From an uncultured Odoribacter sp. (GTDB lineage: Bacteria; Bacteroidota; Bacteroidia; Bacteroidales; Marinifilaceae): a stretch of DNA of 59,148 nucleotides. How positions within the stretch are numbered: the stretch's first letter is position 1; every line of letters begins with the position of its first letter. The DNA is taken from assembly GCA_910578985.1 (NCBI GenBank), contig CAJTSF010000013.1, positions 1 to 59,148 on the forward strand, in the 5' to 3' direction. The notes under the pieces were generated by a model. That model did no database searches. It was not told the origin of the DNA and was given only the letters and a program-made list of their open reading frames with translations. Positions 1 to 8,745 of this stretch are shown here, piece after piece. The position numbers and the translations under genes are program-made.

Positions 1-121
1 AATAATATCGTCCCGTATTCACCAACTTATAAACCCAAGCCGTTTTATCTACATATATATAGCCGTCTTTACGCAGACTCTCGAAATTCTGGATGCCGAT
101 GGGATATTTCTTCTCGCTCAT
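1..121 (-). CDS. AAA-ATPase-like / PD-(D/E)XK nuclease family protein, N-terminal part only
   Basis: The gene starts at 121 and runs off the left edge, so only about 40 residues are visible. They begin MSEKKYPIGIQNFESLR and continue through YVDKTAW and YKLVNTG, which is the start of the AAA-ATPase_like family (PF09820) that is present in many copies in Bacteroidales genomes and usually ends in a PD-(D/E)XK nuclease domain. The visible part matches the N-terminus of the gene at 49177 at 35 of 40 positions. The 11 bases just before both start codons are also identical. Cellular role is unknown for the family. Confidence 0.85.
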   Translation of the reverse strand, partial: MSEKKYPIGIQNFESLRKDGYIYVDKTAWVYKLVNTGRYY

Positions 122-148
122 GACCGATGGATATTACAGGTGTTTTCG

Positions 149-156
149 CAAAGATA
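149..156 (-). promoter_or_regulatory. -7 promoter box TATCTTTG for the left-edge ATPase gene
   Basis: Exact match to the Bacteroidota TAnnTTTG element, 27 bases before the start codon. The paralogue at 49177 has the same box at 49144-49151. Confidence 0.7.
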
Positions 157-180
157 GCGAATAAATGAGAAATCGCAAAA

Positions 181-205
181 CCGGGGAGGTCAAGCGTCTC
201 CCCGG
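181..205 (-). terminator. Hairpin after the SusCD operon
   Basis: CCGGGGAG at 181-188 pairs perfectly with CTCCCCGG at 198-205, with a 9-base loop. Read on the minus strand it lies just after the stop codon at 225 and is followed by a T-containing stretch, so it probably ends the sigma/SusCD operon. Confidence 0.6.
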
Positions 206-224
206 CAATCTAATATATCAGCGT

Positions 225-1430
225 CTATTTACGGGTAGAAAAGATTTCCGCCAATTTTCTGTCCAGTTCGGCATCATCGAATTTGCCCACGATATTCCCT
301 TGCAGGTCAATGAGGTATTTCGTTGGCAGGGAATGGACGGCATATAGGTCGCTCACATCATTGCTTCTGTCAAAGCAGTGCCTGCCGTTTTCATCCCTGT
401 AGGAACGCAAACCGCGCAACACATGGTAGAACATGCCCACGCCGTCATCTTTAATCGCTTTCCTCCAGGCATCTTCCGTACTGTCATTGTCAGCCACGCA
501 GAATACCTCGAACCCTTTGGCGTGGTACTTTTTGTAAAGCGCCTTCACATGCGGGAAGCTTTTTCGGCACGGCACGCACCACGACGCCCAAAAGTCCACC
601 AGCACATATTTGCCCCGCAAATCGGAAATGGCAACGATTTTCCCATTCACATCCTTTTTCCTGATATCAGGAGCCGGCCGTCCCGGCTGCACCCGCTGCA
701 AAGCGGCAATTTCTTTCCGTACATCGGCTGCCATCGGATTCTGTTGCACATTCGGAGCCAGGGAATTGAACACCTCTTCCAACTCTTTTAAAGACATGCC
801 TCCCATCAGAAACTGCAGCGTGCGAGCCACCGATTCCACATCGCGGTTTTCCCGGATGAGTTGCAATTGCCGACTGCGCACGGCCGCACGGAAACGTTCC
901 GTCAACTCTTCCGACTCTTCTTTCAGCTTTTCATAAGCCGCACGGTCTGTTTCCCGCAATTTTCCAAGGCGCTCCTCCACTTCGGCATACGCTTTGAATT
1001 CGGGTTTCCCCTTCAACTCGTCATACACTCCGGAAAGCAATTCATTCACGTCATGATTGCGGCTGCCTTCCACTTTCACCTCCCGGATACTGCGATAGCC
1101 ATACCGGTCAAGCACGTTGTCCCAATCCGCCGTTATCCGGATAGGCTTGTTTTCGGCAAACAAAGAAACATTGGCAGGTTCCTCCCCTTCGGGAATGACC
1201 TGGATAGTCATTGCTGCCGGAGCTTCCAGCTCGCCACAAAAAACAAACATTCCTTTCTTCATGGAAACCGTGTCCCAAACCACAGCTTCTCCTCTGCCGG
1301 CAGACCTGCCCAATACAGCGATACCATTTCCGGCATTCGCTACATTTCCCTGAATCCTGTACCCATTCGGGTTAGAGTTGCAGGCTGCAAAAAGCAGCCC
1401 CACAACTCCGATTAACATACCTTTTTTCAT
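225..1430 (-). CDS. TlpA-like thioredoxin-fold lipoprotein (last gene of the SusCD operon)
   Basis: A 401-residue exported lipoprotein: lipobox LLFAAC with Cys17, then a beta-rich N-terminal region (about 20-120) resembling DUF4369, a charged helical linker (about 125-245) and a C-terminal thioredoxin domain from about 250. The active site is WCVPC (Cys285, Cys288), with the cis-proline in the LPT motif at 368-370. It should face the periplasm and carry out thiol-disulfide exchange. It is the distal gene of the sigma/FecR/SusC/SusD operon, 28 bp after susD. Sigma-FecR-SusCD units ending in a thioredoxin-like lipoprotein rather than a glycosidase are common in Odoribacter-type genomes. The substrate is not evident; redox handling of an imported peptide or cofactor is inference only. 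Confidence 0.88.
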   Translation of the reverse strand: MKKGMLIGVVGLLFAACNSNPNGYRIQGNVANAGNGIAVLGRSAGRGEAVVWDTVSMKKGMFVFCGELEAPAAMTIQVIPEGEEPANVSLFAENKPIRITADWDNVLDRYGYRSIREVKVEGSRNHDVNELLSGVYDELKGKPEFKAYAEVEERLGKLRETDRAAYEKLKEESEELTERFRAAVRSRQLQLIRENRDVESVARTLQFLMGGMSLKELEEVFNSLAPNVQQNPMAADVRKEIAALQRVQPGRPAPDIRKKDVNGKIVAISDLRGKYVLVDFWASWCVPCRKSFPHVKALYKKYHAKGFEVFCVADNDSTEDAWRKAIKDDGVGMFYHVLRGLRSYRDENGRHCFDRSNDVSDLYAVHSLPTKYLIDLQGNIVGKFDDAELDRKLAEIFSTRK

Positions 1431-1458
1431 TTGCCAAATATTGATTAATTATCTACAA

Positions 1459-2982
1459 TTAATAAGTTGCATACCCCGGATTCTGTGCGCTCTTCGGCAA
1501 CAGGCTGTTGTTTTTGAACTCGTCCGCAGGAATGGCAAAGACAGCTTTTCCGAACAACTGTTCTCCTGCAGCGTCATAATATTCCGGATTGAAGGCAGCC
1601 ACCAACTCTTTCGGCATGCGGAACATGAGGTCGAAATCCGCCCCGTTCTCACAGAACAGATTTTTCAGGAACTCCTCGAAATAGACTTTCATGAACTCAT
1701 CCGTATTTCCAACAGCTTCCAGTTCTGAGAAATCCGTGATGCCGGCATGTCCCATGACGGTCTTCAGCAAACCTTTTGCGTCTTCCAGTTGGTTGGTACG
1801 TGCCAATGCCTCGGCACGGAGCAGATACATCTCACCCAGACGCATCATGTACTGGCTTTCCGACACCTCATTGGCAACAATGGCAGTCGGCTTGAAGTGC
1901 TTGCAGACGGTAGTCGTAACCACATCCTCATAATGATTTCCGACCAAATTTCCTGCATCATCAAATTCGTAGACAAGCTTTTGCCTCTTTTCTTCAAGAG
2001 CCAGTTCTTCTTTCCGCGGGTCGCCTTCAAACAGGGCATAGAAATTATCAGTATAATTAAATTGCGCGGAATTTCTGTAATAATAGGCTTCCATAACAGA
2101 CGTCTGTTGTCCTCCCCGGTTCTGCGGCTTGACGCCGAACATGACTTCCTCGCTTGCCAACCCGACGCTATGGAAAATATCCGTGGTATGCGCCTCCAAT
2201 TGATAGGGCCCCTGTTCAATGATGTCCTTTGCTAATTTGGCTGCCTCGGCATAATCGCCTTCCTGACCGCGCGCCATCAGCACACGCACTTTCTGACCCA
2301 TGGCCACCCATTTGTTGACATAATGGTTCGGGCTTGTTTCGGCACATTCCCGGATGGCATAATCCAAGTCGTCCAGGATAGCCTGATACGTCTCTTTCAC
2401 ATTGCTGCGCGGGCAAGCCAGGTTCCGGCTGGTGCTCGGCACCATCCGAAGGATGTTGCCGCAAGGACTGTCGATATCCCAGCTATACCCGAAATACCGC
2501 AGGATGTTGTAATTCACGATGGCACGCATGCAGCGGGCTTCTGCCAGGATTTCCGTTTTCTTGTCTCCGGAAAACCAGGAGTCATCGGCATTTTCCACCT
2601 GCCCGATTACTCCGTTGATGGCAGCCATCTGCGAATAAAACGGTCCCAAAAAAAATGAACCGTACGTTTCGAAACCTTGCCCTCCGTGCGTTTCAAACAT
2701 ATAAGGACCTTGGTAATAGGCAATCACGCCCGAAATATCGGACGGATAGATTTCATACAATTGGGCACATCCCGTACTGTGCACACCATAATTGTCCACT
2801 TTGCATTGTGCAAACTGATAATAGATGCCGTTCAATGCGGCGATGGCGCTTTTCTGGTCTACCACCACATTGCCTTCCACTTTGGACTGGGTCGGCAACG
2901 CGCTCAACTGGTCGTCGCAGGCGGTCGTCAATGCCATGCCCGCAAGTAAACCGCCGAAAATAAATATATTTCTTAGTTTCAT
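1459..2982 (-). CDS. SusD/RagB-like nutrient-binding outer-membrane lipoprotein
   Basis: 507 residues with a lipoprotein signal ending ALTTAC (Cys22), so it is lipidated and surface exposed. The family forms the hinged lid over its SusC channel partner and captures the ligand. Typical SusD features are visible: N-terminal CDDQLSALPTQSKV, the helical TPR-like scaffold with EILAEARCMRA, the later repeat MMRLGEMYLLRAEALART, and a C-terminus ending PKSAQNPGY. It follows its SusC by 21 bp. No carbohydrate-active enzyme is encoded nearby, so the ligand is not predictable and may be a peptide or another non-glycan nutrient. Confidence 0.95.
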   Translation of the reverse strand: MKLRNIFIFGGLLAGMALTTACDDQLSALPTQSKVEGNVVVDQKSAIAALNGIYYQFAQCKVDNYGVHSTGCAQLYEIYPSDISGVIAYYQGPYMFETHGGQGFETYGSFFLGPFYSQMAAINGVIGQVENADDSWFSGDKKTEILAEARCMRAIVNYNILRYFGYSWDIDSPCGNILRMVPSTSRNLACPRSNVKETYQAILDDLDYAIRECAETSPNHYVNKWVAMGQKVRVLMARGQEGDYAEAAKLAKDIIEQGPYQLEAHTTDIFHSVGLASEEVMFGVKPQNRGGQQTSVMEAYYYRNSAQFNYTDNFYALFEGDPRKEELALEEKRQKLVYEFDDAGNLVGNHYEDVVTTTVCKHFKPTAIVANEVSESQYMMRLGEMYLLRAEALARTNQLEDAKGLLKTVMGHAGITDFSELEAVGNTDEFMKVYFEEFLKNLFCENGADFDLMFRMPKELVAAFNPEYYDAAGEQLFGKAVFAIPADEFKNNSLLPKSAQNPGYATY

Positions 2983-3003
2983 ACGTCTTGATTGTGTTAG
3001 GGA

Positions 3004-6000
3004 TTAAAAACTGAGTCTGATACCGAACGTGTAACTGCGGACGGTCGGATAGGAAGTCACGTCGCGCCCACCGCCTGCCACGCTGTACGGGTCATCGCTG
3101 ACGGCGGGATCCGGTCCCGGATAGGAGGTCAGGGCAAACACATTGGAAGCGGTTCCGTAAACGGAAAGTCCGCTCATGCGCAACTTTTTCGCATACCTGT
3201 CCGGCAGGGAATAACTCAACGAAAGAGACTGCAATTTCAGATACGACGCATCGTACACATTCAGATTGGTCAAGAAATTAAATGAATTGTACAACACGGT
3301 TGGGCGCTCGGTCGGGTGTTCCGGCGTAGAGCCTTCCAGCACGCGGACACCGCGGTTGGCATACGAATTGAAATTCATATCCGTCACGTCTTTCTGATAA
3401 ATCAGGTCGTTGCCGTAAGAGAAGGTGAAGTTCGCCAACAAGGCCAGGTTTTTATATTGCAGTGTGGTGGTAAAACCTCCGTAGAAATCCGGCGTGCAAT
3501 TGCCGATGACATCTTCGTAATAAAAACCGGTTTCATCCAATGCCAACTCCACGGAACCGATGCCCAAATCCGGATACATACGACTCCAAGAAGAGAATCG
3601 CGATTTATAATCCTCCAACTGTTCCTGCGTCCGGATGATTCTTTCCACTTTACGTCCGCAAAGCAATCCCAGGGATTTCCCTTCACGGTAAACCGTCGTA
3701 CCCAGATTCAATTCGCCACGGCCGGTGTCGCTGCTGAAGTTGTCGCCTTGCAGTTTCAACACTTTGGAGGAATTGTGGGAAATATTCAGGGCTCCGCTCC
3801 ATTTCCAGTTTTTAGTCCGGATGAAATCGCCGTTCAACTCAAACTCCACACCGATGTTCTTCACCTTGGCAATGTTGGAAACTATGGTGTTGAAACCGCT
3901 GCTCGGAGCCGGCGTGATGCTCAACAAAGCACCGTCGGTCACCTTGTGGTAATAAGCCATCGTTCCGCCCAGACGCCCCTCGAAGAAAGAGAAATCCAAA
4001 CCGAGGTCTTTCTGCACGGTGCTTTCCCACTTGATATCCTCGTTCCCCAATTGGGACGGATACAGAGCCGTGCTTCCGGCGTAGGAACCCGGAGAATAAA
4101 GCGTGCGGAACATGTGGTCGGCGATGCTTTGCGTACCCGTTTTACCCATGCTGGCACGGAGTTTGAGTTCATCTATCCATGCCACATCTTTCAGGAAGGA
4201 TTCTTCCGATATGCGCCAGGCAATCGCTCCGGAAGGGAAATAACCGACACGGTTGTCCTTGGAGAATTTGGAAGAGTTGTCGCTACGCCCTGTGAAAGTG
4301 AAAAGGTAGCGGTCTTTCAACACATAATTGGCGCGAATATAGAATGAAAGCAGGGAACTCTGCGTGGAAGGATTCGCTCCCGCAACAGAGGTTGCCACCT
4401 GCGCAGAGCCCAGGTTGTTCAGATGTGTGTCATCGGGAAAGCCTTTCCCGGTTGCCGAGAAGAAACTGCTTCCCTGTTTCTCCCATGAAGTTCCGAGAAT
4501 GGCGTCGATGCGATGGTTTTCATTGAACACCTTGTTGTACGTCAGCGTATTTTCAAAGAACGTACCGGTCGCTACGCTCTGCGACTGCGTATTCTGTCCG
4601 CCTTCCGAATCGGAAACTCCATAGTATCCTCCCACCATCACATAACTGGGCACATAGTTCAACTGATTGTAGTTCACATAACTGAGCGACATCGTACTTT
4701 TGAATTTCAACCCTTCCCAAATATCCAACTCGCCGTACATGGAGCCTTTGAAGTCATACGTTTTGGCTTGATTGATGCCGGAAGCGACTGCCAAGGGATT
4801 CTGGAAACCCATGTAGGATTTTGCCAATTCGGGAATCTGGCTGTAATTGGCATAACTGCCGTCCGCATTGTATGGAGAAAGCACGGGAGGTGCGGACATC
4901 GCCTGGGAATAAACGCCGTTGGTGATGTTGTTCTTGCTGTACCCGAAAGCCAGATTGGTGCCCATACGAAAACGCTTGGCGATGTCGTTGTCGAGATTGG
5001 TTTTCAATGTGTAGCGCTCGAAATCGGTGTTAATCAATGTACCCTCCTGATTGCTGTACGAAAAGGAGGTGTAATAGCGGGAATGCCGGCTTCCACCCGC
5101 CACGGAAAAATCCACATTGTGCGAAACGCCCGTTTTGGTCACCAAGTCCACCCAATCCGTATCGGCATTGTCCAATCCTTTCAGGAACTGGATTTGCTCA
5201 CCATTGGAATTTAGTCTGGATTGAAAATTTTGGGCAAGATTCGGCTGGAGTGCGATGTTATCCGCCATATTGGCATTTGACTGCTCGATAGCTGCAATCA
5301 TAGTATTGATGTATTGTTCGCCGTTCAACACTTTTTCCCGTTGCGGGGTACTCACGCTCACATTGTAATTGACATTGAACTGCGGTTTCATATCACGACG
5401 CCCCCGTTTGGTCGTGATGATGACCACACCGTTAGCCGCTTTCGAACCGTAAATTGCCGTTGCGGAAGCGTCCTTCAAAATGGATATACTCTCGATGTCA
5501 CTGACACTCAATCCACTCAAACTGTTCAAGCCTCTCATAAATGAACCGGAAACACTATTGTTAAAATCATCTCCATAGTTGGCTGCTTCCAACGGATTGA
5601 CGATTTCCGAGGAGGAAATGTAGTTGTTCTTAATTTCCTGGGGTATGCCGTCGATGACATACAACGGATCCACATTCCCTTTTAACGAAGAGCCGCCACG
5701 AATACGGATGCGCACGGCACCGCCCGGCGAACCGTCGGCTTTCGTCACCTGTACGCCCGCCGCCTTCCCTGCCATCGCATCATCGACGGTCAAGGCAGGC
5801 AGATTCTTCAATTCCTCGGTTTTCACGGTGGCAACCGAACCGGTCAGGTCTTTCTTCTTGGAACTTCCGTAACCGATGATGACCACCTCATCCATTTCGG
5901 CAGCTTCTTCGTGCATGGTGACGTTGAGTTCCGTCTGCCCGGCATACGACATCTCTTGCGTCTTCATGCCGACAAAGGAAAAGATCAGCTTCAATTCCTT

Positions 6001-6519
6001 AAACTCCTGCGGCAAACGAAGCGTATATTTCCCTTCGACATCCGTAATTACGCCCAATGACGTTCCCTTGAGCATCACCGTAACACCGGGAAGGGGATTG
6101 CCCTTTTCATCGGTCACCGTTCCCCGCACCTCTTTACCGTCGATTTGCCGCATCACGGAACGTTCCTTAATAACAATCACACGGTCCATAAACACATACA
6201 TCAACGGCGAATTTCCCAACAAGCGGTCGAGTACCGCTTCAACGGTCTCATTTTTCGCCTTCACGGAGACCATGCCCAAGCGCTCCGACTGTTCGCGGTT
6301 GAGCATAAAACTCACTTGTGTCTGCTCCTGAATCTTTTCCAGGACTGTTTTCAATTCGACCCTCTCCAAGTGGAGGCTGACACGTTCCTGCTGGGCTAAG
6401 GTCTTTGCCGACAGCCCGAACGAAAAAGCACAGACTAAAATAAAGCATAATCTTGCCATACGTTCCATTTTTTGCCAACGAAATCTTCCGACCCGATGGA
6501 CTTTTTCTCTTCTTTTCAT
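3004..6519 (-). CDS. SusC/RagA-like TonB-dependent receptor with STN signalling domain
   Basis: 1171 residues. A long charged n-region and signal peptide (about 1-43) precede an STN domain (about 48-118, SLHLERVELKTVLEKI onward), a carboxypeptidase-regulatory-like domain (about 131-215, GTVTDEKGNPLPGVTV), the plug with the TonB-linked VVIIGYGSSKKKDLTGSV segment and LKDASATAIYGSKAANGV, then the 22-strand barrel ending TFGIRLSF. The STN domain is what a FecR-type anti-sigma factor contacts, so this receptor should both import ligand with SusD and report its presence to the sigma factor two genes upstream. It starts 10 bp after fecR. Family and architecture are clear; substrate is unknown. Confidence 0.96.
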   Translation of the reverse strand: MKRREKVHRVGRFRWQKMERMARLCFILVCAFSFGLSAKTLAQQERVSLHLERVELKTVLEKIQEQTQVSFMLNREQSERLGMVSVKAKNETVEAVLDRLLGNSPLMYVFMDRVIVIKERSVMRQIDGKEVRGTVTDEKGNPLPGVTVMLKGTSLGVITDVEGKYTLRLPQEFKELKLIFSFVGMKTQEMSYAGQTELNVTMHEEAAEMDEVVIIGYGSSKKKDLTGSVATVKTEELKNLPALTVDDAMAGKAAGVQVTKADGSPGGAVRIRIRGGSSLKGNVDPLYVIDGIPQEIKNNYISSSEIVNPLEAANYGDDFNNSVSGSFMRGLNSLSGLSVSDIESISILKDASATAIYGSKAANGVVIITTKRGRRDMKPQFNVNYNVSVSTPQREKVLNGEQYINTMIAAIEQSNANMADNIALQPNLAQNFQSRLNSNGEQIQFLKGLDNADTDWVDLVTKTGVSHNVDFSVAGGSRHSRYYTSFSYSNQEGTLINTDFERYTLKTNLDNDIAKRFRMGTNLAFGYSKNNITNGVYSQAMSAPPVLSPYNADGSYANYSQIPELAKSYMGFQNPLAVASGINQAKTYDFKGSMYGELDIWEGLKFKSTMSLSYVNYNQLNYVPSYVMVGGYYGVSDSEGGQNTQSQSVATGTFFENTLTYNKVFNENHRIDAILGTSWEKQGSSFFSATGKGFPDDTHLNNLGSAQVATSVAGANPSTQSSLLSFYIRANYVLKDRYLFTFTGRSDNSSKFSKDNRVGYFPSGAIAWRISEESFLKDVAWIDELKLRASMGKTGTQSIADHMFRTLYSPGSYAGSTALYPSQLGNEDIKWESTVQKDLGLDFSFFEGRLGGTMAYYHKVTDGALLSITPAPSSGFNTIVSNIAKVKNIGVEFELNGDFIRTKNWKWSGALNISHNSSKVLKLQGDNFSSDTGRGELNLGTTVYREGKSLGLLCGRKVERIIRTQEQLEDYKSRFSSWSRMYPDLGIGSVELALDETGFYYEDVIGNCTPDFYGGFTTTLQYKNLALLANFTFSYGNDLIYQKDVTDMNFNSYANRGVRVLEGSTPEHPTERPTVLYNSFNFLTNLNVYDASYLKLQSLSLSYSLPDRYAKKLRMSGLSVYGTASNVFALTSYPGPDPAVSDDPYSVAGGGRDVTSYPTVRSYTFGIRLSF

Positions 6520-6529
6520 ACATTTGTTT

Positions 6530-7660
6530 TTAATTGTTTATAATAATTCGGTTTCCCGTCACTTTAAAGCGGATGCCGACAGCCTCCGTCAGGGTCGCTA
6601 GAATGCGCCGCACATCTTTATAGCGTTGCACATAACCGGAAAAATGAAGCATTTTTCCGTGATTCGACTGATACACGATTTCCATGTCATACCAACGCGC
6701 CAATTCATCCATCATCTCTTCCAGAGAGCGGTCGTCAAAATAGAAATACCCCTCTTTCCATGCCGTGTATTGCCGGACATTGACTTCACGTATCCGAAGT
6801 TCCCGGTCGGAACGTCCGTATTCCGCCAATTGCCCCGGCACCATACGGACCTCTTTGCCCGAACGCAGGGAACGCACGCCGACCTCCCCCTCCGTCAGTA
6901 CCGTCTGGACTGCCCGCATTCCGTGGGTATTGACATTGAAAGAGGTGCCGTACACCCGGATTTCCAAATCCTCCGCCATGACATAAAAAGGAATCTCAGC
7001 ACTTTTCGCCACCTCGAACCAGGCTTCCCCCTGCAAACGTACGCGCCGTTCCTTGCCGGAAAATAACATCGGGTATTGCAAACGGCTGTCCGCATTGAGG
7101 TGCACCACCGTCCCATCCGACAGTTTGATGCGGAACTCCGCGCCTTTGGGAACAGTCAAAGTATTCCATACCTCTTCCCGGCTGTCGGCTTTCCGCTCTC
7201 CCGAGTAGGCAATCTCACCGCCGCGCACCTCTATCGTTTTATCCTGTTCCTGCAATTGCAGCGTATCCTCGCTGCACAAGGCAACGCGCTTCCCGTCGCT
7301 CAACTGCAAACATATCTGCCGGCTGCCATGGATACCGTACTCCCCAACCAACGCGCCGCCATCGGCAGATTGCCCCGTCCGAAGCAACCACCAACCGCCC
7401 AACGCCATTACCAAGGCACAAGCCGCCGCCCCGTACCAACGCACCAGATGCAGGCGCCTCCGTCCTTTCGCCTTCCGGAACGCCTTTCCGGCATTATAGC
7501 GGCTGCGCCTTTGCATCTCTTCTTCAAAAAGAGACGTTTCCGTCAATTCCCGGAACAAACCTTCTTCCTGTCCCTCTACATTTATCTCCTCACCGAATAA
7601 CCGGCACACCGCACGTGCCGCAATCCGCCTTGCCGAAGTATCGATATTTTCCCAATTCAT
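6530..7660 (-). CDS. FecR-type anti-sigma factor
   Basis: 376 residues with a cytoplasmic N-terminal region, one membrane segment at about 76-94 (GAAACALVMALGGWWLL), a periplasmic FecR domain (about 155-260, including LTVPKGAEFRIKLSDGT and VYGTSFNVN) and a C-terminal DUF4974-like region that would meet the STN domain of the SusC receptor. The N-terminal part is expected to hold the ECF sigma factor. Gene order sigma > fecR > susC, with short gaps of 31 and 10 bp, fits the trans-envelope signalling arrangement of Bacteroidota. Confidence 0.95.
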   Translation of the reverse strand: MNWENIDTSARRIAARAVCRLFGEEINVEGQEEGLFRELTETSLFEEEMQRRSRYNAGKAFRKAKGRRRLHLVRWYGAAACALVMALGGWWLLRTGQSADGGALVGEYGIHGSRQICLQLSDGKRVALCSEDTLQLQEQDKTIEVRGGEIAYSGERKADSREEVWNTLTVPKGAEFRIKLSDGTVVHLNADSRLQYPMLFSGKERRVRLQGEAWFEVAKSAEIPFYVMAEDLEIRVYGTSFNVNTHGMRAVQTVLTEGEVGVRSLRSGKEVRMVPGQLAEYGRSDRELRIREVNVRQYTAWKEGYFYFDDRSLEEMMDELARWYDMEIVYQSNHGKMLHFSGYVQRYKDVRRILATLTEAVGIRFKVTGNRIIINN

Positions 7661-7691
7661 CGTTTATGCTTTTACCATAAACGGGAAAATC

Positions 7692-8276
7692 TTAAAAACG
7701 GGTAACAGGATTCGAAAGAAAAAATATAGTCAATAGAAAACGTAGTTTATCCGGGTCGAAGTGATCCCGCACATACTGATAGGCGCGTTTTTTCTGCATC
7801 TTCACGGCATTCTCGCTGACATGGAGCAGTGTGGCGATTTCCCGTACCTTGCACCCCTTCAACGTGTACAACAGGATTTCCCGCTGTTGCGGCGACAGGC
7901 AGTCCAATATTTCATGGAAACAGGTAATCACCTCCTCACGCAAAGCCATATCGACCGCTTCCCCCTCCTGGACCGCCGCCAGATAATCTCTGTCATTCTC
8001 CAACTCTTTGAATGCCGCCCGCTCCCGCATAATGTCCACAGCCGCATGGTAAACACTCTTATACAACCACGCCGACAATGCCCGGATGTCGGAAAAAGTC
8101 AAGTCTGCATCCCAAACCTTAATCAGGCACAACTGTACTACGTCCTCCGCATAACCGTTATCGTTCAATAACTTTTCCGCATAGACACACAAGGGGGAAT
8201 AATAGCGGTCGTACAGCCTTTTTAAAGCCGCCTCGCTCTTCCGATTGATGCCTTCTACTAAGGCGGAATCCTCCAT
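7692..8276 (-). CDS. ECF RNA polymerase sigma-70 factor (FecI-like)
   Basis: 194 residues with region 2 (LYDRYYSPLCVYAEKLL, then GYAEDVVQLCLIKVW) and region 4 (LDCLSPQQREILLYTLKGC followed by the helix-turn-helix VREIATLLHVSENAVKMQKK). It belongs to the Bacteroidetes ECF group that pairs with FecR. It heads the operon and probably directs transcription of fecR, susC, susD and the thioredoxin-like gene. The start at 8276 is 20 bases after a TATATTTG promoter box, so its own expression may use the housekeeping sigma factor. Confidence 0.95.
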   Translation of the reverse strand: MEDSALVEGINRKSEAALKRLYDRYYSPLCVYAEKLLNDNGYAEDVVQLCLIKVWDADLTFSDIRALSAWLYKSVYHAAVDIMRERAAFKELENDRDYLAAVQEGEAVDMALREEVITCFHEILDCLSPQQREILLYTLKGCKVREIATLLHVSENAVKMQKKRAYQYVRDHFDPDKLRFLLTIFFLSNPVTRF

Positions 8277-8296
8277 ATTGATTATTGTTTAGGTGG

Positions 8297-8304
8297 CAAA
8301 TATA
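8297..8304 (-). promoter_or_regulatory. -7 promoter box TATATTTG for the ECF sigma operon
   Basis: Exact TAnnTTTG match on the minus strand, 20 bases upstream of the sigma factor start codon. Confidence 0.65.
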
Positions 8305-8374
8305 TAAAATATACGGAAATATCCGCATGTTTCCGCAACAAAATCATCCCGACATTCCAACAAGGCAATCATTA

Positions 8375-8566
8375 TCGCGACATCGACCGCGCCACGGATA
8401 GACCATCGACAGCCACGGCAATGGACTGTTCCCTTTTATCTTCTTCCGAGAACTCGGAGGAGGCAGAAGCAGCGGTTTCGGTTCGTTCAGCAGCGGGTAT
8501 ACCGCTGTTCTGATACCATCTCACATAGCGACGCACCGTATTCCGTCGACAAGGGGCATTTTTATA
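8375..8566 (-). pseudogene. Possible decayed transposase or HTH gene fragment
   Basis: The 8277-8745 spacer is larger than its neighbours need. On the minus strand a stop-to-stop frame of 64 codons without a usable start includes RRNTVRRYVRWYQNSG, which reads like the helix-turn-helix tail of a transposase DNA-binding domain, followed by an Ala/Glu-rich stretch. No catalytic domain, terminal inverted repeats or target duplication was seen, so the identification is weak; a chance reading frame is a real alternative. Confidence 0.25.
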
Positions 8567-8628
8567 TTAGGCAAAAGAATTAAAGAAACTTGACCTCAAG
8601 GGTTATCCGAGCCTGGGTTTTCCGTTCT

Positions 8629-8653
8629 CGAAATGCAACCGGTTTGCATTTCG
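8629..8653. promoter_or_regulatory. 10-bp perfect inverted repeat upstream of the metal receptor operon
   Basis: CGAAATGCAA (8629-8638) and TTGCATTTCG (8644-8653) are exact reverse complements around a 5-base centre. The repeat sits about 55 bases before the TATATTTG box of the receptor gene, a position suitable for a dimeric regulator. A second, smaller hairpin (CTCTTC/GAAGAG) lies at 8670-8683. Confidence 0.5.
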
Positions 8654-8706
8654 TTAAATATATGTCAAACTCTTCCCGAAGAGAGGTCTGTTTCATGAAT
8701 AGCTTT

Positions 8707-8714
8707 TATATTTG
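8707..8714 (+). promoter_or_regulatory. -7 promoter box TATATTTG for the receptor-HMA operon
   Basis: Exact match to the consensus, 31 bases before the receptor start codon at 8746. Confidence 0.7.
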
Positions 8715-8745
8715 CCGCAGATAAATACCATTAAAACGGCAAAAT

